Below are positions 23,884 to 32,058 of a DNA stretch of 32,098 nucleotides, piece after piece. The position numbers were made by a program, and so were the translations under genes. The notes under the pieces are model-generated. The model did not search any database and was not told the DNA's origin. It worked only from the letters and a program-made list of their open reading frames with translations. This DNA is from Nannocystaceae bacterium. Lineage in GTDB: Bacteria; Myxococcota_A; Polyangia; Nannocystales; Nannocystaceae. Numbering within the stretch: the first letter of the stretch is position 1; each line of letters opens with the position of its first letter. The stretch lies in NCBI GenBank assembly GCA_019694555.1, contig JAIBBS010000096.1:1-32098 (forward strand). Reading direction: 5' to 3'.

Positions 23884-24789
23884 CTACGCGGCGGACCCGT
23901 CGTCGCCGCCGAGCATGCGCCCGATGCTCACGTCGATGCGACTCTCGATGAGGCGCATGATGCTCTCGAACTCCCCCCGATCGACCTTGAGTCCGAGCAC
24001 CAACCGCCGCCGCGTCGCCGACAGCAGCTCCTCGCGGGCCTTGGCGATGCGCCGCGCCGCATTCGAGCGATGGATGCCGTACAGCGTGGCAATCTGATCG
24101 ATGGTGAGGCCGTGCACGTAGTGATGCCGCAATGCGTTGCGCTCGCGCGGGGACAGCTCCTGCAGCGCGGCGGTGAAGGCGGTGCGGAACTCGTCCTTGT
24201 AGTGATCCTTGAGGAAGTCGAGCTCGGGGCCGGTCACCGGCGAGGGCACCGCGAGCATGACGTCGTCGGCCGGGGTCGTCTCGCGACCGCCGCGGCGCAG
24301 CAGCGTCAGCGCCTCGCGCGTGGCGATCACGCCGACCCAGCTGCGCAGCTCGCCGCGGCCGGAGTACTCGAGCACGCGCGGCGGCTTGCCGTCCTGCGCG
24401 ACCAGCAGCTTGGTGCGGACGATCTGCTTGACCTCGTCGACCACGGCGGCGGGCAGCTGCATCGGGCCGAGCACGCGCGACAGCGGCTCGATGGCCTCGG
24501 CCTCCAGCTCGCTCAGGGCCGCGGCGGTGCCGGCCGCGACCGCGACCACCAGGTGCAGATCGTCGGTGTGCACGCGCTCGAGCGCCGCGGCGGGATCGCT
24601 GGCGTCACCCAGCGCTGCGGCCACGCGATCGAGCCAGGCCTCGGGCGCCACGCGCAGCCGCGGGCGACGCGTGCACGCGCGCTGCCAGCGGGCCCACAGC
24701 GCCGTGCGCAGGGCCTCGCGTCGCTCCGCGTCCGGCGGTTGCGGCAGGCGCTCCACCAGCGAGCCACACAACGCGTCGGCGTCCACCAT
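23884..24789 (-). CDS. Sigma-70 family RNA polymerase sigma factor, Myxococcales-type
   Basis: 301 residues, longer than a standard ECF sigma. An N-terminal region of about 125 residues precedes region 2-like sequence (VVDEVKQIVRTKLLVAQDG, then RGELRSWVGVIATREAL). Region 4 has LSPRERNALRHHYVHGLTIDQIATLYGIHRSNAARRIAKAREEL, a helix-turn-helix for the -35 element. A short C-terminal tail follows (MRLIESRIDVSIGRML). The size and form suit the Myxococcales-specific sigma-70 group (TIGR03001-type, from memory). It is divergent from a gene that starts with an anti-sigma-like zinc finger 98 bases away, suggesting paired control. Start: ATG 24789; a GTG at 24786 has slightly better spacing to an upstream GAGG. 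Confidence 0.88.
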   Translation of the reverse strand: MVDADALCGSLVERLPQPPDAERREALRTALWARWQRACTRRPRLRVAPEAWLDRVAAALGDASDPAAALERVHTDDLHLVVAVAAGTAAALSELEAEAIEPLSRVLGPMQLPAAVVDEVKQIVRTKLLVAQDGKPPRVLEYSGRGELRSWVGVIATREALTLLRRGGRETTPADDVMLAVPSPVTGPELDFLKDHYKDEFRTAFTAALQELSPRERNALRHHYVHGLTIDQIATLYGIHRSNAARRIAKAREELLSATRRRLVLGLKVDRGEFESIMRLIESRIDVSIGRMLGGDDGSAA

Positions 24790-24814
24790 GCCCTCGTGGC
24801 TCTCGCGGCCTTCG

Positions 24815-24829
24815 GGGCGCGATGCGCCC
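24815..24829. promoter_or_regulatory. Inverted repeat in the divergent sigma/kinase promoter region
   Basis: A perfect palindrome with arms GGGCGC and GCGCCC around GAT lies in the 98-base gap between the sigma-factor and kinase starts. Its central position suits an operator for both promoters, but it could be chance in GC-rich DNA. Confidence 0.35.
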
Positions 24830-24876
24830 TCGGTGAACTCTGCACGCAATCCCGCGACCGCGCAAGGCCGGGCACC

Positions 24877-24887
24877 GGAGGGTCGCG
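24877..24887 (+). promoter_or_regulatory. Strong ribosome-binding site setting the kinase GTG start
   Basis: GGAGGG precedes the GTG at 24888 with a 5-base gap. This near-consensus site decides the start, which also brings the zinc-finger segment into frame. Confidence 0.75.
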
Positions 24888-27800
24888 GTGAACGACGACG
24901 CGTGCCTGCAGCCCGACGACGTCGTGGCGCTGATGGCCGGCGAGCTCGACGACGCCGAGCAGGCGCGCATCGAGCTGCATCTCGATCGCTGCGAGGTGTG
25001 CCGCGAGCTGGTCGCATGGGTCGCGCGCGCGCCGATGCTGGCGCCCTCGCGCATGGGTCCACGCAGCGAACCCGTCGCGGACGAGCTCGACGTCACCGGC
25101 GGACGCTCGCTGCCGCTGGCGGTGACCGAGCTGCAACAGGCGCTCGCACCCGGCGCGACGCTGGGGCGCTACGTCGTGCGCGAGGTGCTCGGTCGCGGTG
25201 GCATGGGCGTGGTCTACGACGCCTGGGATCCACAGCTCGATCGACGCGTCGCGCTCAAGCTGCTGCGCGCGCGACCGCAACGCACCGCCGAGGGCCGCGC
25301 GCGACTGCAACGCGAGGCGCGGGCCATCGCGGCGCTGTCGCATCCGAACGTCGTCGCGGTCTACGACGTCGGCACCGCGACGCTGCCCGACGGCAGCGAG
25401 GCGCTGTTCGTGGCCATGGCGCACGTCGAGGGCCCGACGCTGCGGCGCTGGCTCGACGAGCGCGAGCGCCCGTGGCGTGCGATCGCGGCGGTGTTCCTGG
25501 GCGCCGCGCGCGGGCTGCTCGCGGCGCACGAGCTCGGCATCGTGCATCGCGACTTCAAGCCCGGCAACGTCATCGTCGCGCCGGGCGATCGCGCGATCGT
25601 GCTCGACTTCGGCCTGGCCACCGTGTCGCAGCAGCCCGTGCTCGATCCACGCGATCGTGCCCGCGCCAGCGGCGGTCTGGGCGACGAGCGCGACGCCAGC
25701 GTGGCCGAGCCCTGGCCCGCGCCCGACGAGGCCCGCGTCACGCAGACCGACGCGCTGCTGGGCACGCCGGCGTACATGGCACCGGAGCAGCGTCGCGGCG
25801 CGCAGGTCGATGCCCGCGCCGATCAGTACGCGTGGGCGCTCGGGTTCGGCGAGGCGTTGGTGCGCGCGCATCCCTTCGTCGAGCCGTCGTCGCGACCGAT
25901 GGCCGAGCTGCTCGCGCCGGCCCGCGTGCCGCGGGCGTTGCGACGGCTGTTGGTGCGCGCGACCGCGACCGCGCCCTCGCAACGCTTCGGCTCGATGTTC
26001 GAGGTCGTCGAGGCGCTCGAGGCGGTGCTGCAGCGCTCGCGCACGCGCGCGGTGCTCGCGGCCGCCGGCGCCGTCGCGCTGCTGTACGCGGGTTGGATCG
26101 GCGCTCAGGCCCGCGGCGAGGGCACCGTCGCGCGCTGCGAGGGCGGCGCGCGGGCGATGGCGTCGGTGTGGAACGACGAGCGGCGGACCGCGACCGCGGC
26201 GGCGTTCTCGGGCGCGGCGCCGTGGTTGTCGCGCACGCGCGACGACGTGCTCGCGGGCATCACCGCCTACGTCGAGCGCTGGATCGATCACCGCGACGCG
26301 AGCTGCCGCGCGTTCGAGCAGGGCCGCGGCGACGCACGCGAGCTCGACGCGCAGATGTTGTGCTTCGCGCGCGCGCGCACCGAGCTCGACACGCTGCTGC
26401 AATCGCTGGCCGAAGGCCCGCAGCAGTCGCAGGTGCAGGCGCTCGCGGCCGTGGACGCGCTGCCCGATCCACAGGCGTGCGACGACGCGGGCGCGCGCGA
26501 GCAGCCGTTGCCCGACGATCCCGCCACGCGCGAGGCGGTGCAGCAGGTCGCGACCCTGCTGGCACAGGCGCACGCATGGGAGCGCACCGGTGCGATCGCC
26601 CGCGCCCGCGAGGCGCTCGACGAGGCGGTCGCGCTCGCGCGCCGCAGTGGCCACGCGGCGACCGAGGCCGATGCGCGCGTGGCGTGGGCGCGGCAGGCCA
26701 TGGCCGCGGGCGAGCTCGACGCGGCCGAGCGCGAGCTGTTGGCGGCGAGCTGGGCGGCCGAGTCGGTCGCGGACGCGCGCCGCACCGCGCAGGCGCGCAT
26801 CGAGCTGATCTGGCTCGAGGGCTACTTCCGCAACGCCTTCGACCGCGCGCAGGAGCACGGCGACGCCGCCGCGGAGGCGCTGGCGAGGATCCCCGGCGGC
26901 GACCCGACGTTGGCGGTCGTGCGGCTGCGCAACCTCGCGTGGACCGACGCGCAGCACGGCCGCGCCGAGGCGGCCGCGGCGGGCTTCCGCGCGGCGATCA
27001 CCGCGTGCGAGGCCGCGCCCGACTGTGGCCGCGACGCGTTGCTGCTGCAGAGCGATCTCGCGACGGTGCTGCTGCAGCTGGGCGACATCGATGCGGCCGA
27101 GGCGGCCAGCGAGCGCGTGCGCGAGGCCACCGAGGCGTGGCTGGGACCCGATCATCCCGAGCTCGCCGCGGTGCTCAACAACCTCGGCGCGATCGCACGC
27201 GAGCGCGGCGAGTTCGAGCGCGCGCTGACGCGCTTCGATCGCGCGATCGAGATCCTCGCGGCCGCGTGGGGCGAGCAACACGTGCTGGTCGCACGCGCGC
27301 GACTCAACCGCGGCACCGTGCTCGCGGACCTCGGTCGCCACGACGAGGCCCAGGGCGAGTTCGAGGCCGCGCGCGCGGTGTTCGAGCACGATCCCGCCGC
27401 GGCGCAGGCCGACCTCGCGCGCGCGTGGAAGGGCCTCGCCGGCGTCGCGATGGCGCGCTGGCAGCTCGACGCGGCCGCCGAGGGCTTCCGCCGCGCGCTG
27501 GCGCTGGAATCGGCGGCGCTGGGCGAGCAGCACCCCAGCGTCGCGGTCACGTGCACCAACCTCGGCGTGGTCGAGACCGAGCTCGAGCACTACCCCGAGG
27601 CCATCGCGTTGCACGAGCGCGCGGCCGCGATCCTGCGTGCGACCGTGGGCCCGCAGCATCCGCACCTGGTGGTCGTGCTCGACGGCCTCGCGGTCGCGCA
27701 GGAGCGGGCGGGGCAGATCGATCGCGCGATCGCGACGGTCGACGAGGCGCTCGCGATCGCGACTGCGACCGACTCGCCCAACCTCGCGCAGGCGCTGCTG

Positions 27801-28091
27801 CGCCGCGGTCAGCTCGAGCTCGCACGCGCCGATGCCAGGGCCGCGCGCGACTGGCTCGAGCGCGCGGTCGCAGCCTTCGAGGCCGCCGGCGCGGGAGATC
27901 CGATCTTCGCCGCGCAGGCACGCTTCGCACTCGCGCGGTCGCTGCCCGCGACCGAACACCGTCGCGCCGTCGCGCTCGCACGCGCGGCGCTGGCCGCGAC
28001 GCCGGCCGACGATCCGCTCGCCGCCGACGTGCAGGCGTGGTTGGACGCCGAGGTGCCGTCGCGGTCGCGAGGCACTACCATGGCGCCGTGA
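24888..28091 (+). CDS. Anti-sigma-like zinc finger / Ser-Thr kinase / TPR transmembrane protein
   Basis: 1067 residues. An N-terminal zinc-finger domain carries an HxxxCxxC motif (H31, C35, C38), the signature of zf-HC2/ZAS anti-sigma domains. A Ser/Thr kinase domain spans about residues 92-375: glycine loop near G102 (GRGGMG), ATP-binding K124, catalytic HRD 220-222 with HRDFKPGN, DFG 240-242 and GTPAYMAPE (292-300). DFG to GTP is about 50 residues, so the activation segment holds an insertion. One transmembrane segment lies at about 388-406. The C-terminal half is helical with TPR-like repeats (LNNLGAIARERGEFERALTRF, TNLGVVETELEHYPEAIALHE), presumably outside the cytoplasm. It is divergent from the sigma factor, and its stop overlaps the next gene (GTGA). 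A kinase-controlled anti-sigma or scaffold role is inferred from layout. Confidence 0.92.
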   Translation: MNDDACLQPDDVVALMAGELDDAEQARIELHLDRCEVCRELVAWVARAPMLAPSRMGPRSEPVADELDVTGGRSLPLAVTELQQALAPGATLGRYVVREVLGRGGMGVVYDAWDPQLDRRVALKLLRARPQRTAEGRARLQREARAIAALSHPNVVAVYDVGTATLPDGSEALFVAMAHVEGPTLRRWLDERERPWRAIAAVFLGAARGLLAAHELGIVHRDFKPGNVIVAPGDRAIVLDFGLATVSQQPVLDPRDRARASGGLGDERDASVAEPWPAPDEARVTQTDALLGTPAYMAPEQRRGAQVDARADQYAWALGFGEALVRAHPFVEPSSRPMAELLAPARVPRALRRLLVRATATAPSQRFGSMFEVVEALEAVLQRSRTRAVLAAAGAVALLYAGWIGAQARGEGTVARCEGGARAMASVWNDERRTATAAAFSGAAPWLSRTRDDVLAGITAYVERWIDHRDASCRAFEQGRGDARELDAQMLCFARARTELDTLLQSLAEGPQQSQVQALAAVDALPDPQACDDAGAREQPLPDDPATREAVQQVATLLAQAHAWERTGAIARAREALDEAVALARRSGHAATEADARVAWARQAMAAGELDAAERELLAASWAAESVADARRTAQARIELIWLEGYFRNAFDRAQEHGDAAAEALARIPGGDPTLAVVRLRNLAWTDAQHGRAEAAAAGFRAAITACEAAPDCGRDALLLQSDLATVLLQLGDIDAAEAASERVREATEAWLGPDHPELAAVLNNLGAIARERGEFERALTRFDRAIEILAAAWGEQHVLVARARLNRGTVLADLGRHDEAQGEFEAARAVFEHDPAAAQADLARAWKGLAGVAMARWQLDAAAEGFRRALALESAALGEQHPSVAVTCTNLGVVETELEHYPEAIALHERAAAILRATVGPQHPHLVVVLDGLAVAQERAGQIDRAIATVDEALAIATATDSPNLAQALLRRGQLELARADARAARDWLERAVAAFEAAGAGDPIFAAQARFALARSLPATEHRRAVALARAALAATPADDPLAADVQAWLDAEVPSRSRGTTMAP

Positions 28092-29017
28092 CCCCTGCGA
28101 CCCGCAGGGCCCGCGGCACGCCGTGGGTGACGGCTTCGGCCGGCGCGGTGCTCATCGCACTGGCCGCGAGCGCATGGCTGGCGATCGCACGCACGCGCGG
28201 TCCCAGCCCGCAGTTCGCCACACGCGCGGCGCCGCCCGGACCCGAACGCCATCGCGCCGACGAAGCGCTGGTGCTCGCGGGCTCGGGCTCCAACCTCCCG
28301 GTCACGCGCGCGCTCGCGTCCGCGTGGGCCGCCCAGGGCGCGCCGCCGCCGATGGTGCACACCAGCATCGGCTCCGGTGGCGGCATGCGAGCGCTGCGCG
28401 ACGGCGCGGTCGACGTCGCACTGGTGTCGCGCTCGCTGAGCGCCGAGGAGCGCGAGGCCAACATCGCCGTGCCGTACGCGCGCGTGCCGATCTACATCGG
28501 CGTGCACGCCAGCGTGCCCGATCAGAGTCTCACCCGCGCCGAGCTGATCGAGATCTTCGAGGGCACGCGCACGCAGTGGAGCGACGGCAGTCGCATCGTG
28601 GTGCTGCAGCGTGAACGCGGCGATTCCTCCCACGGCGCGGTCAACCGCGTCGTGCCCGAGTTCGAGGCCGCCAACGTGCGTGCGTACCAGGCCCGCCGCT
28701 GGCACGTGATCAACGACGACGTCAGCATGAACGACGCGCTCGCCAGCACCGAGGGCGCGATCGGTCTGCTCGGTGCCGGTGCGATCCCCAACACCTTGCC
28801 GATCCGCGCGCTCGCGTTCGAGGGCGTGGTGCCCACGCTCGACAACGTCGAGCTCGGTGCGTACCCCTTCCACAAGGACCTGGCGATGGTGACCCGCGGC
28901 GAGCCCGACGAGCGCGCGGCCGCGTTCTTCCGCTTCGTGTTCTCGCGCGAGGGCCAGGCCATCATCCGCCAGCAGGGCGCGATCCCGCTGGGCGCGGAGA
29001 TGGAGCGCGACCTGTGA
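28088..29017 (+). CDS. PstS-like phosphate-type substrate-binding protein
   Basis: 309 residues. The GTG at 28088 overlaps the kinase stop by four bases (GTGA). An N-terminal hydrophobic segment (about 14-34, TASAGAVLIALAASAWLAIA) is a signal peptide or anchor, so the protein lies in or faces the periplasm. Family marks of PstS-type binding proteins are present: LAGSGSNLPVTRALASAW near the start, SIGSGGGMRALRDGAVDVAL, PIYIGVHASVP, a SHGAVNRVV segment and a C-terminal FFRFVFSREGQAIIRQQGAIPL. These normally bind phosphate-type oxyanions. No Pst transporter genes lie next to it; instead a histidine kinase follows with another GTGA overlap, so a sensing rather than uptake role is inferred. Confidence 0.88.
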   Translation: MTPATRRARGTPWVTASAGAVLIALAASAWLAIARTRGPSPQFATRAAPPGPERHRADEALVLAGSGSNLPVTRALASAWAAQGAPPPMVHTSIGSGGGMRALRDGAVDVALVSRSLSAEEREANIAVPYARVPIYIGVHASVPDQSLTRAELIEIFEGTRTQWSDGSRIVVLQRERGDSSHGAVNRVVPEFEAANVRAYQARRWHVINDDVSMNDALASTEGAIGLLGAGAIPNTLPIRALAFEGVVPTLDNVELGAYPFHKDLAMVTRGEPDERAAAFFRFVFSREGQAIIRQQGAIPLGAEMERDL

Positions 29018-30387
29018 GGGATGCCGGCGATGGCGTGCAGCTGCGCGCATTCCTGGCCGGGCAGCTGCGGCCGCTGGTGCTGACGCTGGCGGCGGTGGTC
29101 GCAATCGCGGCGCCGACCGCCTACTACGTGTTGGGTGCGCGTGCGCTCGACGTGCAGGCGCTCGCGGCTGCGCGACAGGTCGCGGAGGTGATCCGGGCCG
29201 ACGTCGAGCGTCGGCCGCAGCTGTGGAAGTACGACTCGCTCAAGCTGCTCGAGCACCTGCGCAACTACGAGCTGCAGGAGAACGTCGCGCGCGTCGAGGT
29301 CGTCGACGATCACGACGTGCCCATCGATCCGCGCGCGTCGGAGGTCATCGCCGAGCTGACGCCCCGCGGTCCGCGGTGGCAGGTCGCGCCGGTGGTGGTC
29401 AACAACGAGCCGGTCGCGCAGGTCTGGGTCGCGATGGAGACCGAAACCCTGCGTCGCGAGTCGTGGTTGATGGCGGGTCTGTTCGGCGTGCTGGGCGTGG
29501 CCCTGGCCGCGCTGGTGTACTGGTTGCCGCTGGCGGCGGTGGGCCGCGCGGAGACGGAGATCGCCGCGCTGCTCGGACGGCTGCAGGCGAGCAAGGCCGA
29601 GCTGGCCGCGCTCAACGCCGGCCTCGAGCGCCAGGTCGAGGCCCGCTCGTCGCAGCTGTCGCGCGCGCTCGACGAGCTGCGCCGCAAGGAACAGAACCTG
29701 CGCGAGCTGTCCGGGCGTGCGGTCGAGCTGCAGGAGCTCGAGCGCCGCGGCATCGCCCGCGACCTCCACGACGCCGCGGGCCAGACCCTGACCGCGATCC
29801 GCATCAACCTGCAGCTGCTCGGGCAGCAGCTGAGCCAGGCCGGCGCGCTGCAGCGGCCCGAGCAGGTCGAGCGTGCCGCGACGCTGGCCACGCGCACCAC
29901 CGCGTTGGTCGACGAGACCGTGGAGGAGATCCGTCGCGCGGTCTCGACCCTGGGCCCGGCGGTGCTCGAGGACGTCGGGCTGCTGCGCGCGATCGAGCGC
30001 ATGTGCGACGACCTCGAGGACCGCGGCCGCGTCGCGGTGCAGCGCCGGCTCGAGCTCGACGTCGCGCTGCCCAAGGCGGTCGAGACCACGTGCTATCGCG
30101 TGGTGCAGGAGGCGTTGACCAACGTGATGCGACACGCGCGCGCGCAGACCGTGGTGGTCGAGGTCGCGCACGACGACGACGCGCTCGTCATCGCGGTTCG
30201 CGACGATGGCAGCGGTTTCGCGCCCGATGCGGTCGATCCGCGACGACGCGGCTTGATCGGCATGCGCGAGCGGGTCGAGCTGCTGGGCGGCCGCGTCGAG
30301 GTCGACACGACCATCGGCACCGGCACCCGCGTGCAGGCATGGTTGCCGCTGGCGGGCAGCCCCGCGGGCGTCGCCGACGAGTCGTGA
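29014..30387 (+). CDS. NarL-type (HisKA_3) membrane sensor histidine kinase
   Basis: 457 residues. The GTG at 29014 overlaps the stop of the binding-protein gene (GTGA). TM1 lies at about 20-40 and TM2 at about 150-172; between them is an uncharacterised extracytoplasmic domain of about 110 residues (with VARVEVVDDHDVP). A coiled-coil-like linker (about 185-235) leads to the HisKA_3 box with ARDLHDAAGQTL; H252 is the likely phosphate acceptor. The HATPase domain has EALTNVMRHARA (N box), DDGSGF and GLIGMRERVELLGG (G boxes). It should autophosphorylate and pass phosphate to the nearby NarL-type regulator. Coupling to a binding protein suggests that protein presents the signal to its periplasmic domain (inference). 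Confidence 0.93.
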   Translation: MRDAGDGVQLRAFLAGQLRPLVLTLAAVVAIAAPTAYYVLGARALDVQALAAARQVAEVIRADVERRPQLWKYDSLKLLEHLRNYELQENVARVEVVDDHDVPIDPRASEVIAELTPRGPRWQVAPVVVNNEPVAQVWVAMETETLRRESWLMAGLFGVLGVALAALVYWLPLAAVGRAETEIAALLGRLQASKAELAALNAGLERQVEARSSQLSRALDELRRKEQNLRELSGRAVELQELERRGIARDLHDAAGQTLTAIRINLQLLGQQLSQAGALQRPEQVERAATLATRTTALVDETVEEIRRAVSTLGPAVLEDVGLLRAIERMCDDLEDRGRVAVQRRLELDVALPKAVETTCYRVVQEALTNVMRHARAQTVVVEVAHDDDALVIAVRDDGSGFAPDAVDPRRRGLIGMRERVELLGGRVEVDTTIGTGTRVQAWLPLAGSPAGVADES

Positions 30388-30503
30388 GGTTACCGCCGGG
30401 GCGGGGTACGGGTGCGTCGCCCCGACACACCAGCTCGAAAACCCCCGCGCGCGCGCCGGCGCACCCCCATTCTGCGGCGCGGGGCCTCGGGTACAGTGCC
30501 GCC

Positions 30504-31157
30504 ATGCCGAATGTCGTTCGGGTGCTCCTGGTGGAGGACCACACGATCGTGCGCGAAGGTCTGCGAGCGCTCCTGGAAGGGCGCGACGACATCGTGCTCG
30601 TGGGCGAGGCCGAAGACGGCCACGCCGGAGTCGAGGCCGCGCGGACGCTGCGGCCCGACGTCGTGGTGATGGACCTGAACCTGGCGCGACTGGACGGCGT
30701 CGAGGCGACTCGCATCATCCGCAGCGAGATGCCCGAGACCCAGGTGCTGGTGCTGTCGATGTACGCGACCGAAGAGCACGTGCGTCCGGCCATCCGCGCC
30801 GGCGCGGCGGGGTACCTGCTCAAGGGCTCGGGACTGTCGGATCTGCTGGCGGCGATCAGCGCCGTCGCGGCTGGCCACGCGTTCTTCAGCCCGGAGATCG
30901 CACGCATCGTGCTCGACGACTCGCGCCGCGTCGGCGGGTCGGGCGAGCGCGGCGGCGCCGATCTGACGCCGCGCGAGCGCGAGATCCTGCGCATGGTCGC
31001 CGAGGGCCGCTCGAGCCCCGAGATCGCCCGCGAGCTCGAGCTCAGCGTGAAGACGGTCGAGGGACATCGCGGCCGCATCATGGCCAAGCTCGAGTCGAAG
31101 AACGTCGCGGGCCTGGTGCGGCACGCGATCCGCATGGGCCTGGTCAGCGCGGACTGA
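30504..31157 (+). CDS. NarL/FixJ family response regulator
   Basis: 217 residues. Receiver domain (about 5-120) with acidic pocket E11/D12, phosphoacceptor D57 (VVMDLN) and the late YLLKGS lysine near 107. A C-terminal LuxR-type helix-turn-helix (about 150-214) begins LTPREREILRMVAEGRSSPEIARELELS, followed by KTVEGHRGRIMAKL. Phosphorylation at D57 would change DNA binding. It lies 116 bases after the histidine kinase on the same strand, and both belong to the NarL class, so they are a likely pair. The gap is larger than within the rest of the set, so a separate promoter is possible. A palindromic hairpin follows. Confidence 0.94.
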   Translation: MPNVVRVLLVEDHTIVREGLRALLEGRDDIVLVGEAEDGHAGVEAARTLRPDVVVMDLNLARLDGVEATRIIRSEMPETQVLVLSMYATEEHVRPAIRAGAAGYLLKGSGLSDLLAAISAVAAGHAFFSPEIARIVLDDSRRVGGSGERGGADLTPREREILRMVAEGRSSPEIARELELSVKTVEGHRGRIMAKLESKNVAGLVRHAIRMGLVSAD

Positions 31158-31160
31158 AGC

Positions 31161-31180
31161 GCCTCGGCGCGCGCCGAGGC
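31161..31180. terminator. Palindromic hairpin between convergent genes
   Basis: A perfect 20-base palindrome (9-bp stem with a two-base centre, starting GCCTCGGCG) lies 3 bases after the response-regulator stop (31157) and 27 bases after the DUF4234 stop (31208) on the other strand. It is well placed as a bidirectional terminator, but no U-tract is seen. Confidence 0.55.
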
Positions 31181-31207
31181 ACCTCGCGAATCGTGGGGCG
31201 ACGCGGC

Positions 31208-31522
31208 TCAGGCCGTCGCCGGCATGAGCGCACGCTTGTTGAAGCCGGACTGGATGACGGCCATGCCGATGTTGCCGAGCAGCAGCAGCATGATGAAGGC
31301 GAGGCCGGAGCTGGTCTCGCCGCGCGTCACCTTGCCGACGCCCTCGGCGTACTTCCACATCCACCACAGCTGCACGACCGGGACGATGAGCAACCAGGCG
31401 GTCGGGATGCCGGCGCCCTGTTCGTTCATCTCGTCCTTGGTCTTGACCAGCCAGATGAGGCCGTAGATGCCCAGGGTGATGACAGGCAGGAGAAACACGA
31501 GGATGGGACTGCGTTCGGTCAT
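31208..31522 (-). CDS. DUF4234 family membrane protein
   Basis: 104 residues with two to three transmembrane segments: about 7-26 (ILVFLLPVITLGIYGLIWLV), about 42-55 (TAWLLIVPVVQLWW) and about 73-92 (GLAFIMLLLLGNIGMAVIQ). The N-terminal TLGIYGLIW segment followed by a charged KTKDEMN stretch is the mark of DUF4234. Function unknown. The ATG at 31522 has AGGA eight bases upstream. It is convergent with the response regulator and divergent from the TerB-like gene. Confidence 0.85.
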   Translation of the reverse strand: MTERSPILVFLLPVITLGIYGLIWLVKTKDEMNEQGAGIPTAWLLIVPVVQLWWMWKYAEGVGKVTRGETSSGLAFIMLLLLGNIGMAVIQSGFNKRALMPATA

Positions 31523-31731
31523 GGCGAGGTTCCTGGTCGGGCGTCCGCAGGGGGTGGTGGTCGGGACGCCGTTCGCCCCGAGGACGCCGGTCGTTCGCGG
31601 CCGTCGCGGAGGGCCGCCGCGCGCCGGTGCGTGAGTTCCTTCGCGAAAGCGGGCCGCGGCGCATCGCACGACCGCCGGCACGTACGCGCCGCGACGCGCC
31701 AGCCGCCGATGGTAGGCTCGCGCTCGCTGCC

Positions 31732-32058
31732 ATGAGCGACGCGACCTATGAACGGAACCTGCTCTACTGCCAGATCGTGGCGCAGCTGCTGATCGCCGAC
31801 GCGGCCGTGACCGACGCGGAGCGCGACTTCCTCGAGCGCCTGATGATCCGCTTCGGCTTCGGCCCGCAGCAGAAACAGGCCGTGTTCAACGGCGTCGACA
31901 TCGGCGCGCCCATCGACGACAAGCTCGCGCAGCTCGACCCCGCGAGCCGGCAACAGCTGCTCGGCGAGCTCGAGGCCGCAGCGGCGGTGGACGGCGAGAT
32001 CGACGAAGTCGAGCTCGACCTGATCGACGAGGTCCGCCGCGCGCTCTCGGGTGGCTGA
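31732..32058 (+). CDS. TerB-like domain protein
   Basis: 108 residues, cytosolic and helical. Two symmetrical acidic segments, LIADAAVTDAERDFLERL and AAAVDGEIDEVELDLIDEV, match the metal-binding halves of TerB-like (tellurite-resistance-like) domains, which often act in stress or membrane-associated complexes. The length is somewhat short for a full TerB (about 150) but fits the smaller TerB-like versions. The ATG at 31732 is followed directly by the conserved part. It is divergent from DUF4234 with a 209-base gap. No other tellurite-resistance genes are in view. Confidence 0.8.
   Translation: MSDATYERNLLYCQIVAQLLIADAAVTDAERDFLERLMIRFGFGPQQKQAVFNGVDIGAPIDDKLAQLDPASRQQLLGELEAAAAVDGEIDEVELDLIDEVRRALSGG

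Noticed and set aside
24513..27959. A 1148-residue minus-strand frame under the kinase gene
   Set aside because: It is antisense to an evident kinase/TPR protein with a strong ribosome site, and the translation is Arg/His-rich without motifs.
24209..28080. Upstream part of the long frame that ends with the PstS-like protein
   Set aside because: It is antisense/out-of-frame to the sigma and kinase genes. Only the part from the GTG at 28088 matches a known family.
31732..32058. Tellurite-resistance operon
   Set aside because: Only a TerB-like domain is present. No other ter genes are in the window, so resistance is not supported.
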